Origin: Gammaproteobacteria bacterium
GTDB taxonomy: Bacteria; Pseudomonadota; Gammaproteobacteria; Chromatiales; Chromatiaceae
Length of the DNA stretch: 15,259 nucleotides
NCBI GenBank assembly: GCA_013041975.1
Contig: JABDQZ010000039.1
Coordinates: 1-15,259 of the forward strand
Direction: 5' to 3'
The position numbers were made by a program, and so were the translations under genes. Of this stretch, positions 7,137 to 15,084 are shown one piece after another. How positions within the stretch are numbered: the first letter of the stretch is position 1; every line of letters starts with the position of its first letter. The notes under the pieces were generated by a model, which saw only the letters and a list, made by a program, of their open reading frames with translations, had not been told where the DNA came from and made no database searches.

Positions 7137-8215
7137 TCTGGCTGGTTGAATACCTGATGCAGTTTGAACCCGGCTTTGGCGTGTTCAGGTACCTGACTTT
7201 AAGAACTGTCTTATCGGTACTTACGGCGCTGGTCATTTCATTTATTGTTGGCCCGTCAATGATTCGCAAGTTGTCCCGTTACAACATCGGGCAGACCGTG
7301 CGTGATGATGGTCCTGAAACGCATCTGGAAAAAGCCGGTACGCCCACCATGGGTGGGGCCTTGATACTGGTTGCTATCTCCATTTCAACACTGTTATGGG
7401 CTGATCTTGGAAACCGTTATACCTGGGTGGTGCTGCTGACGACCCTGTTGTTCGGTGTTATTGGCTGGGTAGATGACTACAAGAAACTGGTTCACAAGGA
7501 TCCTCGTGGACTTATCGCGCGTTATAAATACTTCTGGCAATCCGTTGGTGGTATAGCCGCCGCTGTTTTTCTTGTTTATACCGCGACATCACCTGCCGAG
7601 ACTTCCCTGAATGTTCCCTTTGTTAAAGAGTGGGTGTTCGAAATGAGCCCGCTGCTGTTTGTCGTGTTCACCTATTTTGTGATTGTGGGTACCTCTAACG
7701 CAGTCAATTTGACAGACGGGTTAGATGGACTGGCGATCATGCCAACAGTACTGGTGGGTGGCGCGCTGGGTTTATTTGCCTATGTCACGGGTCACTCGGA
7801 ATTTGCTTCTTACCTGTTGATCGATTATCTGCCGGGTGTAGGTGAAATCGCTGTTTTCTGTGGAGCGATCGTTGGTGCAGGTCTGGGCTTCCTGTGGTTT
7901 AACACATATCCGGCCTCTGTGTTTATGGGGGATGTCGGTGCGCTGGCGCTGGGTGCTGCACTGGGTATTGTTGCCGTCTGTGTCAGACAGGAACTGATTT
8001 TGTTCATCATGGGTGGCGTGTTTGTGATGGAAACCGTTTCTGTGATTTTGCAGGTGGCTTCATTCAAGCTGACGGGTAAAAGGATTTTCAGAATGGCGCC
8101 GCTGCATCATCACTTTGAATTAAAAGGTTGGCCAGAGCCTCGCGTGATTGTGCGCTTCTGGATTATCACAGTAATTCTGGTTCTTGTCGGGTTGGCGAGT
8201 CTGAAATTGCGTTAA
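7130..8215 (+). CDS. mraY: Phospho-N-acetylmuramoyl-pentapeptide transferase MraY
   Basis: MraY is an integral membrane enzyme that transfers phospho-MurNAc-pentapeptide to undecaprenyl phosphate to form lipid I. The sequence has about ten hydrophobic segments and very close similarity to E. coli MraY over its full length (361 versus 360 residues). Key motifs are intact: GTPTMGG (70-76), VDDYKK with D115 and D116 (114-119), NAVNLTDGLDGLA (190-202), FMGDVG with D268 (265-270) and MAPLHHHFELKGWPE with the triple histidine at 326-328. CGGAG at 7118-7122 is well placed for the ATG at 7130, which lies inside the end of murF with a seven-base overlap. The stop TAA shares a base with the ATG chosen for murD. 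Confidence 0.98.
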   Translation: MLIWLVEYLMQFEPGFGVFRYLTLRTVLSVLTALVISFIVGPSMIRKLSRYNIGQTVRDDGPETHLEKAGTPTMGGALILVAISISTLLWADLGNRYTWVVLLTTLLFGVIGWVDDYKKLVHKDPRGLIARYKYFWQSVGGIAAAVFLVYTATSPAETSLNVPFVKEWVFEMSPLLFVVFTYFVIVGTSNAVNLTDGLDGLAIMPTVLVGGALGLFAYVTGHSEFASYLLIDYLPGVGEIAVFCGAIVGAGLGFLWFNTYPASVFMGDVGALALGAALGIVAVCVRQELILFIMGGVFVMETVSVILQVASFKLTGKRIFRMAPLHHHFELKGWPEPRVIVRFWIITVILVLVGLASLKLR

Positions 8216-9594
8216 TGGAAAGGGCAGTAAATAAACTGATGGAAAACACACTGCAACAATTTGCCGGAAAAACACTGGTCGTAGGACTGGGTGTGACGGG
8301 CATGTCTGTCGTGCGTTTTCTGGCTGAGCGTGGCGAGGCGGTAGCGGTTACTGATACGCGTGACATTCCACCTGGTCTTGATGAACTCAAGGAGCATTTT
8401 CCTGACGTTGCGCGATTCGTAGGTGGGTTTGATGAGAGAGCCTTTGTTTCAGCTGACCGCCTGGTTGTCAGCCCTGGTGTGTCTTTGTCTGACCACTGTA
8501 TCACTCAGGCCATTGAACAGGGTATCCCGGTCATTGGCGATGTTGAATTGTTTGCGCAGTACGTTGATGCACCGGTGGTTGCGATCACCGGTTCCAATGG
8601 TAAAACCACGGTAACAACCCTGCTGGGTAATATGGCCGTTGAATCAGGGCTTAATGTCGGTGTCGGTGGCAATATCGGTACACCCGCGCTTGATTTGCTT
8701 AACAAGGGCTATGACCTGTATGTGCTGGAATTGTCCAGTTTCCAACTGGAAACCGTTGAGTCATTGAAACCGGTTGCCTCAGTGGTGCTGAATGTCTCTG
8801 AAGATCACATGGATCGTTATCAGGGAATGGAAGATTACGCCAGGGCCAAGTCCCGAATCTATCACAATGCCGAAACTGAAATCGTCAATCTTGATGATGA
8901 GCAGGTGATGAAAATGGCAAACCCGCTAAGACAGATCGGTTTTACCACCGGGCAAGTTGCCAGCGATGAAGAATATGGTACCTGTGAGATAGGCGGTGAG
9001 GTCTGGCTTTGCCATGGTTCTGAGCAACTGTGCCCTGTCGATAGCCTGTTGATTTCTGGTAAGCATAATAATGCCAATGCGTTGGCTGCACTTGCCCTGG
9101 GTAAGGCGGCTGGACTGGATTCGGGCAAAATGCTTTCAGCATTGCAGCGTTTTGGCGGGCTGCCTCACAGAACACAGTACGTGGCTGAAATTGCCGGTGT
9201 CATGTTCTATAACGATTCCAAGGCAACTAATGTGGGTGCCTGCAAGGCGGCCCTGTATGGATTGCATAAGGATGATGGTAGCAAGTCAGTGGTTATTCTC
9301 GGAGGAGACTGCAAGGGTGCAGATTTTTCTGACCTGGGTACAGTGTTGGCAGAGACCTGTCGAGGCGTTGTGCTGATCGGTCGCGATACTGAGGATATTC
9401 GGTGCATCGTACCGGAAAGTGTAAACAATGTTTCAGCAACAGACATGACAGATGCTGTCAGTAAGGCTGCCAGCCTGGCCTTGTCTGGAGACAGGGTGTT
9501 GTTATCACCAGCCTGTGCCAGTCTCGATATGTTCAAAAGCTATGAACATCGCGGAGAAGTTTTCATGGAAGCTGTTCGCAGGGTGAAGCAATGA
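8215..9594 (+). CDS. murD: UDP-MurNAc-L-alanine:D-glutamate ligase MurD
   Basis: MurD is the cytoplasmic Mur ligase that adds D-glutamate as second stem residue. Motifs are VVGLGVTGMS (22-31), the ATP loop ITGSNGKTT (124-132), ELSSFQLE (172-179), NVSEDHMDRY (193-202), ARAK with K212 expected to be carbamylated, and NDSKATN (333-339). The open frame extends upstream to an ATG at 8128, but that would overlap mraY by 88 bases and add residues unlike any MurD. I chose the ATG at 8215, which forms a TAATG junction with the mraY stop and gives 459 residues. The ATG at 8239 (451 residues) begins nearer the usual MurD start, and neither has a strong ribosome binding site. The E. coli enzyme has 438 residues. 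The stop overlaps ftsW. Confidence 0.95.
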   Translation: MERAVNKLMENTLQQFAGKTLVVGLGVTGMSVVRFLAERGEAVAVTDTRDIPPGLDELKEHFPDVARFVGGFDERAFVSADRLVVSPGVSLSDHCITQAIEQGIPVIGDVELFAQYVDAPVVAITGSNGKTTVTTLLGNMAVESGLNVGVGGNIGTPALDLLNKGYDLYVLELSSFQLETVESLKPVASVVLNVSEDHMDRYQGMEDYARAKSRIYHNAETEIVNLDDEQVMKMANPLRQIGFTTGQVASDEEYGTCEIGGEVWLCHGSEQLCPVDSLLISGKHNNANALAALALGKAAGLDSGKMLSALQRFGGLPHRTQYVAEIAGVMFYNDSKATNVGACKAALYGLHKDDGSKSVVILGGDCKGADFSDLGTVLAETCRGVVLIGRDTEDIRCIVPESVNNVSATDMTDAVSKAASLALSGDRVLLSPACASLDMFKSYEHRGEVFMEAVRRVKQ

Positions 9595-10781
9595 GTGCGG
9601 CAGTCATGAAAAACCGGCGTAACCATACAGCGAGACAGGCTGCTACGGCAGAACTGGATTATTTACTGTTGTTGCTGGGCTTTGCCTTACTTGGTTTTGG
9701 TTTTCTGATGGTGACTTCTGCATCATTGCATCTGGGTGACAAGTTTGGAGTCCCTTTCTATTACAGCTGGAAACACCTGTTCTCAATTCTGATGGGTTTG
9801 GCTGGCGGGCTGGTTGTTATGCAGATCCCCAGTAATCTCTGGCAGAAATACAGCGTGCATCTTTTTGTCTTCGGGCTGGTATTGCTGGTATTGGTTCTCA
9901 TCCCGGGAATTGGTCGCAGTGCCGGTGGTGCCACCCGCTGGATTCCGCTGGGTATATTCAATCTGCAAAGCTCGGAGTTTATGAAGCTATTCGTCATTCT
10001 TTACATGGCAGGCTATCTGGTGCGGCGTCATGTGGAAGTGCGTCACAGCCTTAAAGGATTTATGTATCCAATGGTATTGCTTGGCCTGGCATCAGCGTTG
10101 ATTGTTTCTGAGCCAGATATGGGGACCACCATTGTGATTCTGGTGACTGCCCTGGGTATGTTGTTTTTGGGTGGCGCGCAGTTGTTGCAGTTTATCGTAA
10201 TAATCGGAGGTATTGGTGGTGTTCTGGCTACGCTGATACTGACTTCAGATTACCGCATGGCAAGGTTTACCGGTTATCTGGATCCATGGGCTGATGTGAA
10301 TGGTAGTGGTTATCAACTGGCACAGGCGCTGATTGCTTTCGGGCGTGGTGAATGGACAGGCGTTGGTTACGGCAATGGTATTCAGAAGCAGTTTTACCTG
10401 CCGGAAGCCCATAATGATTTTCTGATGGCTGTCATTGGTGAGGAGTTTGGTCTGTTCGGAACAGTTGTTGTCGTATTGGTGTTGGCATTGTTTGTATGGA
10501 GAGCTTTTGTAATCGGTACCGAGGCTTTAATGAAGAGCAGGAGATTTGCAGCTTATGTAGCTTACGGTATTGCTGTATGGATGGGTTTTCAGGCCTTCGT
10601 CAATATAGGCGTTAATGTGGGCTTGCTGCCAACCAAGGGTATTACCTTGCCATTCATGAGTTTTGGTGGAAACAGCATCATTGTTGCCTGCCTGTCTCTG
10701 GCGATGTTGTTGAGGATTGACTATGAAAACCGTCAGCTTAAACAGACCTCCAAAAGGAAAAAGACATGGCGGGTCGCGTGA
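9591..10781 (+). CDS. ftsW: Septal peptidoglycan glycosyltransferase FtsW (SEDS family)
   Basis: FtsW is the SEDS-family polymerase that builds septal glycan strands from lipid II together with FtsI. A basic cytoplasmic N-terminus precedes about ten membrane segments, beginning near 23-43 and ending near 352-375. Family blocks include GATRWIPLG (113-121), the QSSEFMKL segment (126-133), SEPDMGTT (173-180), LPEAHNDFLMAVIGEEFG (270-287) with the presumed catalytic Asp276, and LPFMSFGGNSI (353-363). The usual residue before that Asp in model species is Thr, as I recall it; here it is Asn. The length is 396 residues. The start is an ATGA overlap with murD. The 3' end overlaps murG by 16 bases and ends in a basic tail (KQTSKRKKTWR). 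Confidence 0.96.
   Translation: MSAAVMKNRRNHTARQAATAELDYLLLLLGFALLGFGFLMVTSASLHLGDKFGVPFYYSWKHLFSILMGLAGGLVVMQIPSNLWQKYSVHLFVFGLVLLVLVLIPGIGRSAGGATRWIPLGIFNLQSSEFMKLFVILYMAGYLVRRHVEVRHSLKGFMYPMVLLGLASALIVSEPDMGTTIVILVTALGMLFLGGAQLLQFIVIIGGIGGVLATLILTSDYRMARFTGYLDPWADVNGSGYQLAQALIAFGRGEWTGVGYGNGIQKQFYLPEAHNDFLMAVIGEEFGLFGTVVVVLVLALFVWRAFVIGTEALMKSRRFAAYVAYGIAVWMGFQAFVNIGVNVGLLPTKGITLPFMSFGGNSIIVACLSLAMLLRIDYENRQLKQTSKRKKTWRVA
10754..10758 (+). promoter_or_regulatory. Ribosome binding site of murG inside ftsW
   Basis: AAGGA lies seven bases before the ATG at 10766, inside the last codons of ftsW. It favours this start over the in-frame GTG at 10778 and ATG at 10781. Confidence 0.55.
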
Positions 10782-11842
10782 TGGTAATGGCAGGAGGAAC
10801 AGGGGGGCATGTGTTTCCGGCTCTAGCTGTTGCCTTGGAGTTAAAGCAACGTGGTCATGATGTGTTCTGGCTGGGCACGCCTGACAGTTTTGAAGCTCGT
10901 ACCGTGCCTGGTTATGAGATCGAAATGCAGTTTATCGATATCCGGGGAGTCAGGGGAAAAGGTTTGTTGCAGAAAATAATAATGCCTTTGCGATTGATTC
11001 ATGCCATGTGGCAGGCATTCAAGGTGATCCGTATTAAACGACCACAGCTTGTGATCGGTATGGGTGGGTTTGCATCAGGTCCCGGAGGCCTGGTGGCTCG
11101 CCTGATGAATAAGCCGTTACTAATTCAGGAACAGAATACCATTCCGGGTATGACCAATCGCTGGTTAGCGAAAATGGCCAGCAAGGTGTTTCAGGCGTTT
11201 CCAGACAGTTTTGATAAAGGTGTTAATGCCGTTATTTCCGGAAACCCGGTGCGCAATGAATTGCTAGACCTGCCGCAACCTGAAACAAGAATCTGTGCCC
11301 ATGGAGACAGACCTCATTTACTGGTTATGGGTGGTTCGCTGGGTGCACAGGCATTGAACGAAACCCTGCCTTTAGCAATGGCATTGGTAGATGAAACTGA
11401 AAGACCGCTAATCAGGCATCAGGCAGGTAGAAACAAGGCAGAGGTAACGGCCCGGGCTTACCACAACGCTGGAATAAATGCTGAAGTGATTGAATTTATC
11501 GATGATATGTCCGGTGCTTATAAATGGGCAGATCTCGTGGTCTGTCGAAGTGGGGCTTTGACTGTATCTGAGCTGACGGCCGTTGGTATCGGTTCGATAC
11601 TGGTGCCTTTCCCTCATGCGGTTGATGATCATCAAACACATAATGCGGCATTCCTGGTCGATGCTGGAGCCGCGCAGTTGATGCCACAAAAAGAGATGAC
11701 GGCTCAAATACTGGCCGGGAAATTGAAAGAGCTATTGCCAGACGCTTTGAGACTGAAAACCATGGCCGCTGCAGCACAAAGCCTGGCTCAGCCAAAGTCA
11801 GCCCAATTGATTGCAGATGCCTGTGAGGAGTTGCTCGTATGA
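10766..11842 (+). CDS. murG: Lipid II synthase MurG (UDP-GlcNAc transferase)
   Basis: MurG is the membrane-associated GT28 glycosyltransferase that adds GlcNAc to lipid I to give lipid II on the cytoplasmic face. Motifs are the N-terminal glycine loop AGGTGGHVFPAL (9-20), GMGGFASGPG (98-107), QEQNTIPGMTNR (121-132), GNPVR (159-163), the second glycine loop GGSLGAQ (189-195), RSGALTVSEL (261-270) and PFPHAVDDHQTHNA (281-294). At 358 residues it matches the family (E. coli 355). The gene starts inside ftsW with a 16-base overlap, which also ties its translation to that of the polymerase using its product. It ends in an ATGA overlap with murC. Confidence 0.97.
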   Translation: MAGRVMVMAGGTGGHVFPALAVALELKQRGHDVFWLGTPDSFEARTVPGYEIEMQFIDIRGVRGKGLLQKIIMPLRLIHAMWQAFKVIRIKRPQLVIGMGGFASGPGGLVARLMNKPLLIQEQNTIPGMTNRWLAKMASKVFQAFPDSFDKGVNAVISGNPVRNELLDLPQPETRICAHGDRPHLLVMGGSLGAQALNETLPLAMALVDETERPLIRHQAGRNKAEVTARAYHNAGINAEVIEFIDDMSGAYKWADLVVCRSGALTVSELTAVGIGSILVPFPHAVDDHQTHNAAFLVDAGAAQLMPQKEMTAQILAGKLKELLPDALRLKTMAAAAQSLAQPKSAQLIADACEELLV

Positions 11843-13278
11843 TTAACTCACAGCCACAGCGTCGCGCTAATACTGAAATGGGATTTGTACGTCGCATTCA
11901 CTTTGTTGGTATTGGTGGTGTGGGTATGAATGGCATTGCCAAGGTATTGCTTAACCTCGGTTATGACGTGTCCGGTTCGGATATCAGGAAAAATGCTGCG
12001 ACCGAAAAGCTCGAAGATTCAGGTGCGAAGATATTCATTGGACATGATGGCAGTCATATTGAAGGTGCTGATGCCGTCGTGGTCTCTACCGCCATCAACC
12101 CGGAAAACCCCGAGCTGCTGGCAGCCAATGAAAAACTGATACCGGTAGTCAGGCGTGCCGAAATGCTGGCTGAACTGATGCGTTTCCGTTATGGCATTGC
12201 CGTTGCGGGAACGCATGGCAAAACCACGACGACCAGTCTGATTGCCAGCCTGTTGACTGTCGGTGGTCTGGATCCAACCTATGTGATCGGTGGTCGTCTT
12301 AACTCTGCCGGCACCTATGCGCATCTGGGCGAGAGTGATTTTCTGGTAGCAGAAGCTGATGAAAGTGATGCTTCATTCCTGCATCTATTACCCATGCTGT
12401 CGGTAGTGACCAATATCGACGCCGACCACATGGAAACCTATGGTGGCGACTTTGCAACACTGCGCAAGACCTTTATCGAGTTTTTACACAACCTGCCGTT
12501 TTACGGGCTCGCAATTGTTTGTATTGATGATGAAAACATCCGCGATATTCTGGGTGAAATCGGGCGTCAGGTTAAAACCTATGGCTTGAGCGAAGATGCC
12601 GACATCCGGGCGCTCAATGTCTGCCAGTCTGGATACCAGACGAATTTTGACGTGCAGTTAAAAGCGGGCGAAACGTTTTCTATCTGTCTCAATATGCCAG
12701 GCACTCACAATGTGTTGAATGCGCTGGCCGGCATATCCGTGGCACTTGAACTGGGGGTCTCGGTTGAAAACATCTGTCAGGCACTCAACGAATTTGAAGG
12801 CGTTGGCCGTCGTTTCCAGGTCAGAACGGATTGCCAGGTTGGTGAAGACAATATCATGTTGATTGATGATTACGGTCATCATCCCAGTGAAGTGGCAGCA
12901 ACCATCGAGGCGGTCAGAAACGGCTGGCCTGAAAAACGCCTGGTGCTGGCTTTTCAGCCACACCGTTATTCACGGACCCAGGAACAGTTCGATGACTTCG
13001 TCAAAGTGTTGTCAGCGGTAGATGTATTAATTGTCAGTGAAGTCTATCCAGCCGGTGAGTCGCCGATTCAGGGCGCGGATGGTCGTGCACTGGTACAGGC
13101 TATTCGTGCCCGTGGTCAGGTAGAGCCCATTTTTTTGGATGATATTCATGAATTGCCTGCTTTGCTGGATGGGCTGATCAAGCAGGACGATATCGTGCTG
13201 ACATCCGGAGCAGGTGATATCGGTGCCGTTGCCGCTGAATTGAAAGCAGCACTATGTCAATTGAGAGATGTGCAGTGA
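11839..13278 (+). CDS. murC: UDP-N-acetylmuramate:L-alanine ligase MurC
   Basis: MurC is the first Mur ligase and adds L-alanine to UDP-MurNAc in the cytoplasm. Motifs are HFVGIGGVGM (21-30), SGSD (46-49), the ATP loop AGTHGKTTTTS (123-133), EADESD (172-177), TNIDADHMETYG (191-202) and DDYGHHPSE. The GTHGKTT loop, with His where other Mur ligases have Asn, is typical of MurC. The length of 479 residues is close to E. coli (491). GAGGAG at 11825-11830 lies eight bases before the ATG at 11839. A second in-frame ATG at 11878 would still keep the nucleotide-binding domain but lacks the ATGA junction with murG. Confidence 0.97.
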   Translation: MINSQPQRRANTEMGFVRRIHFVGIGGVGMNGIAKVLLNLGYDVSGSDIRKNAATEKLEDSGAKIFIGHDGSHIEGADAVVVSTAINPENPELLAANEKLIPVVRRAEMLAELMRFRYGIAVAGTHGKTTTTSLIASLLTVGGLDPTYVIGGRLNSAGTYAHLGESDFLVAEADESDASFLHLLPMLSVVTNIDADHMETYGGDFATLRKTFIEFLHNLPFYGLAIVCIDDENIRDILGEIGRQVKTYGLSEDADIRALNVCQSGYQTNFDVQLKAGETFSICLNMPGTHNVLNALAGISVALELGVSVENICQALNEFEGVGRRFQVRTDCQVGEDNIMLIDDYGHHPSEVAATIEAVRNGWPEKRLVLAFQPHRYSRTQEQFDDFVKVLSAVDVLIVSEVYPAGESPIQGADGRALVQAIRARGQVEPIFLDDIHELPALLDGLIKQDDIVLTSGAGDIGAVAAELKAALCQLRDVQ

Positions 13279-14165
13279 TGCGAGGTGAAATGCGACAACA
13301 GGAATCCATGTCCAGGCACACCAGCTGGAAAGCCGGTGGTGTTGCGCGTCAACTCTATCGTCCAGCAGACCGTGATGATCTGGTGGACTTCCTGCGTCAT
13401 TTGCCTGTTGAAGAAGATATCGCCTGGGTGGGACTGGGTAGTAATCTGCTGGTTCGTGATGCAGGTTTTGAGGGCACCATTGTCCATACCAGGGGCTGCT
13501 TGTCAGAAATTACAGATGATGATGAACACCGTTTTACCGCTGAGGCTGGTGTGAGCTGTGCCGTAGCTGCACGTCATGCTGCTCGCAAGGGTTTGGTGGG
13601 GCTCGAGTTTTTCGCAGGTATACCAGGAACCGTTGGTGGTGCACTGGCTATGAATGCCGGGGCTTTCGGTGGGGAAACCTGGCAATACGTTGAACATGTG
13701 GAAATGCTGTCACGCAATGGCACAGTAACACGCCGATACCCTGATGAGTTCGGCATCAGCTATCGCGAAGTGCAGCTGCCTGAACAAAAAGAATGGTTCT
13801 TGTCGGCCTGTTTCAGGCTGAAAAAAGGCGATATTGAAAAAGCCCAACAAAAAATCAAGGCATTGCTTGAAAAGCGATCGGATTCCCAGCCGATCGGTCA
13901 GGCAAGCTGCGGTTCGACTTTCAGAAATCCGCAAGGTGATTATGCCGCCAGGCTGATCGAAAGCTGTGGTTTGAAAGGCAAGTGTATTGGAGATGCCTGT
14001 GTCTCGGAAAAACATGCCAATTTTGTAATCAATCGCGGTAATGCGACGGCGACTGATATCGAAATGCTGGTGGATGACATGGCCAGAATCGTATTTGAGC
14101 AAACAGGTGTGCGTTTGCAACGCGAATTTCATGTCATTGGCAAGGCTGTAAGGGAGTTGAACTGA
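13278..14165 (+). CDS. murB: UDP-N-acetylenolpyruvoylglucosamine reductase MurB (short, type II form)
   Basis: MurB is the FAD enzyme that reduces UDP-GlcNAc-enolpyruvate to UDP-MurNAc, the substrate of MurC encoded just before it. Visible motifs, counted from the chosen start, are TSWKAGG (15-21), GLGSNLLVRD (52-61), LEFFAGIPGTVGGALAMNAGA (109-129), the active-site GQASCGSTFRNP (207-218, Ser213 as presumed proton donor) and SEKHANFVIN (243-252). The 295-residue length and the GSTFRNP-type site indicate the short type II enzyme, unlike E. coli MurB (342 residues, type I, encoded elsewhere). The frame is open from an ATG at 13254, but the ATG at 13278 makes a TGATG junction with murC and has GAGAG about ten bases upstream, so I prefer it. 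It overlaps ddlB by one base. Confidence 0.95.
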   Translation: MRGEMRQQESMSRHTSWKAGGVARQLYRPADRDDLVDFLRHLPVEEDIAWVGLGSNLLVRDAGFEGTIVHTRGCLSEITDDDEHRFTAEAGVSCAVAARHAARKGLVGLEFFAGIPGTVGGALAMNAGAFGGETWQYVEHVEMLSRNGTVTRRYPDEFGISYREVQLPEQKEWFLSACFRLKKGDIEKAQQKIKALLEKRSDSQPIGQASCGSTFRNPQGDYAARLIESCGLKGKCIGDACVSEKHANFVINRGNATATDIEMLVDDMARIVFEQTGVRLQREFHVIGKAVRELN

Positions 14166-15079
14166 TGCGTATTACATCTCCTGAAGATTTTGGAAGTGTT
14201 GGTGTGCTGATGGGAGGTACCGCCGCTGAGCGTGAGGTATCACTGGTCAGTGGCCAGGCTGTCTATGAGGCCTTGAAGCAACAGGGCGTCAATGCCATTG
14301 CGATTGATATCAAAGAAAATGCACCAGCACAGCTGGCAGCGGAAGATCTTGATCGTGTTTTCAATGTATTACATGGGCGTGGTGGTGAAGATGGTGTTAT
14401 CCAGGGATTGCTGGAAACCATGAGGCTGCCATACACCGGCAGCGGTGTTATGGGATCGGCGGTCAGCATGGACAAGTATCGTACCAAGCTGCTTTGGCAG
14501 GGTATGGGGTTGCCTACACCCGGTTTTGCATTGCTTTCTTCTGAAGAGGATATACAGGCAGCTGTTGAGCTTGGTTTTCCATTGATGGTCAAGCCGGTAC
14601 ATGAAGGTTCCAGTATCGGTATGGCTTATGTCGAGGATGTTAAAAGCCTGCAAAAGGCCTGGCAGGAAGCTGCAAGGTTTGACAGCCAGGTCATGGTTGA
14701 ACGCTGGGTTACAGGCAAGGAATACACGGCATCGATTCTGGGTGATCGTGTACTGCCGATGATTCGACTGGAAAGCACCAATCAATTTTATGATTACGAA
14801 GCCAAATATGAACTGGATACTACGCAATACCACATCCCCAGTGGTCTGGATGAACAGGCGGAACAGAAATTTGCACAACTGGCAAAAGCAGCGTTTGACG
14901 CTACGGGTGCCAGTGACTGGGGACGTGTTGATCTAATGGTTGATGAAGCATCCAACCCCTGGTTTATCGAAGTCAACAGTGTACCGGGTATGACCAGTCA
15001 CAGTCGGTGCCGATGGCAGCGAATGCCGTTGGTATCAACTTTGAACAACTGGTTTGGAAAATACTGGAACAGACGGTGA
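14165..15079 (+). CDS. ddlB: D-alanine--D-alanine ligase Ddl, with an apparent frameshift near the C-terminus
   Basis: Ddl is the ATP-grasp enzyme that makes the D-Ala-D-Ala dipeptide used by MurF. Motifs are GGTAAEREVSLVSG (17-30), LHGRGGEDGVIQG (69-81), VKPVHEGSSIGM (142-153), the ATP-grasp RVDLMVD (254-260) and EVNSVPGMTSHS (269-280). AGGGAG at 14151-14156 lies eight bases before the ATG, which makes a TGATG junction with murB. After Ser280 the frame as given reads RCRWQRMPL and so on to a TGA at 15077-15079, unlike any Ddl. Moving one frame from 15007 restores VPMAANAVGINFEQLVWKIL and a stop at 15082-15084, and the corrected length would be 306 residues, exactly that of E. coli DdlB. One base of a Leu codon appears to be missing at 15005-15006. 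Function of the protein as written is doubtful. Confidence 0.9.
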   Translation: MRITSPEDFGSVGVLMGGTAAEREVSLVSGQAVYEALKQQGVNAIAIDIKENAPAQLAAEDLDRVFNVLHGRGGEDGVIQGLLETMRLPYTGSGVMGSAVSMDKYRTKLLWQGMGLPTPGFALLSSEEDIQAAVELGFPLMVKPVHEGSSIGMAYVEDVKSLQKAWQEAARFDSQVMVERWVTGKEYTASILGDRVLPMIRLESTNQFYDYEAKYELDTTQYHIPSGLDEQAEQKFAQLAKAAFDATGASDWGRVDLMVDEASNPWFIEVNSVPGMTSHSRCRWQRMPLVSTLNNWFGKYWNRR

Positions 15080-15084
15080 GTTAA
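15005..15084 (+). other. Displaced C-terminal coding segment of ddlB (other frame)
   Basis: Bases 15007-15081 read in the shifted frame give the conserved Ddl tail beginning VPMAANAV and ending WKILEQTVS, followed by TAA at 15082-15084. With a restored Leu codon in place of the two bases at 15005-15006 the tail joins TSHS directly, as in TSHSLVPMAA of known Ddl proteins. The TAA is then directly followed by the ftsQ ATG, the tight spacing seen at other junctions here. Confidence 0.85.

Noticed and set aside
7709..7714. TTGACA hexamer inside mraY as an internal promoter
   Set aside because: It encodes the invariant NLTDGLDG motif and no suitable -10 follows at proper spacing, so the match is explained by coding constraint.
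8128..8214. Upstream extension of murD to an ATG at 8128
   Set aside because: It would overlap the conserved end of mraY by 88 bases and adds 29 residues unlike MurD N-termini; the TAATG at 8215 is a better start.
13710..14132. 140-codon open frame on the minus strand opposite murB
   Set aside because: Shadow of murB; composition and residues do not resemble a real protein family.
14369..14878. 169-codon open frame on the minus strand opposite ddlB
   Set aside because: It lies wholly within a strongly conserved gene, has no recognisable motifs and no promoter or ribosome binding site; it is a shadow frame.
14996..15012. Programmed ribosomal frameshift in ddlB
   Set aside because: There is no slippery heptamer or homopolymer at the junction and Ddl is not known to use recoding; mutation or sequence error is more likely.
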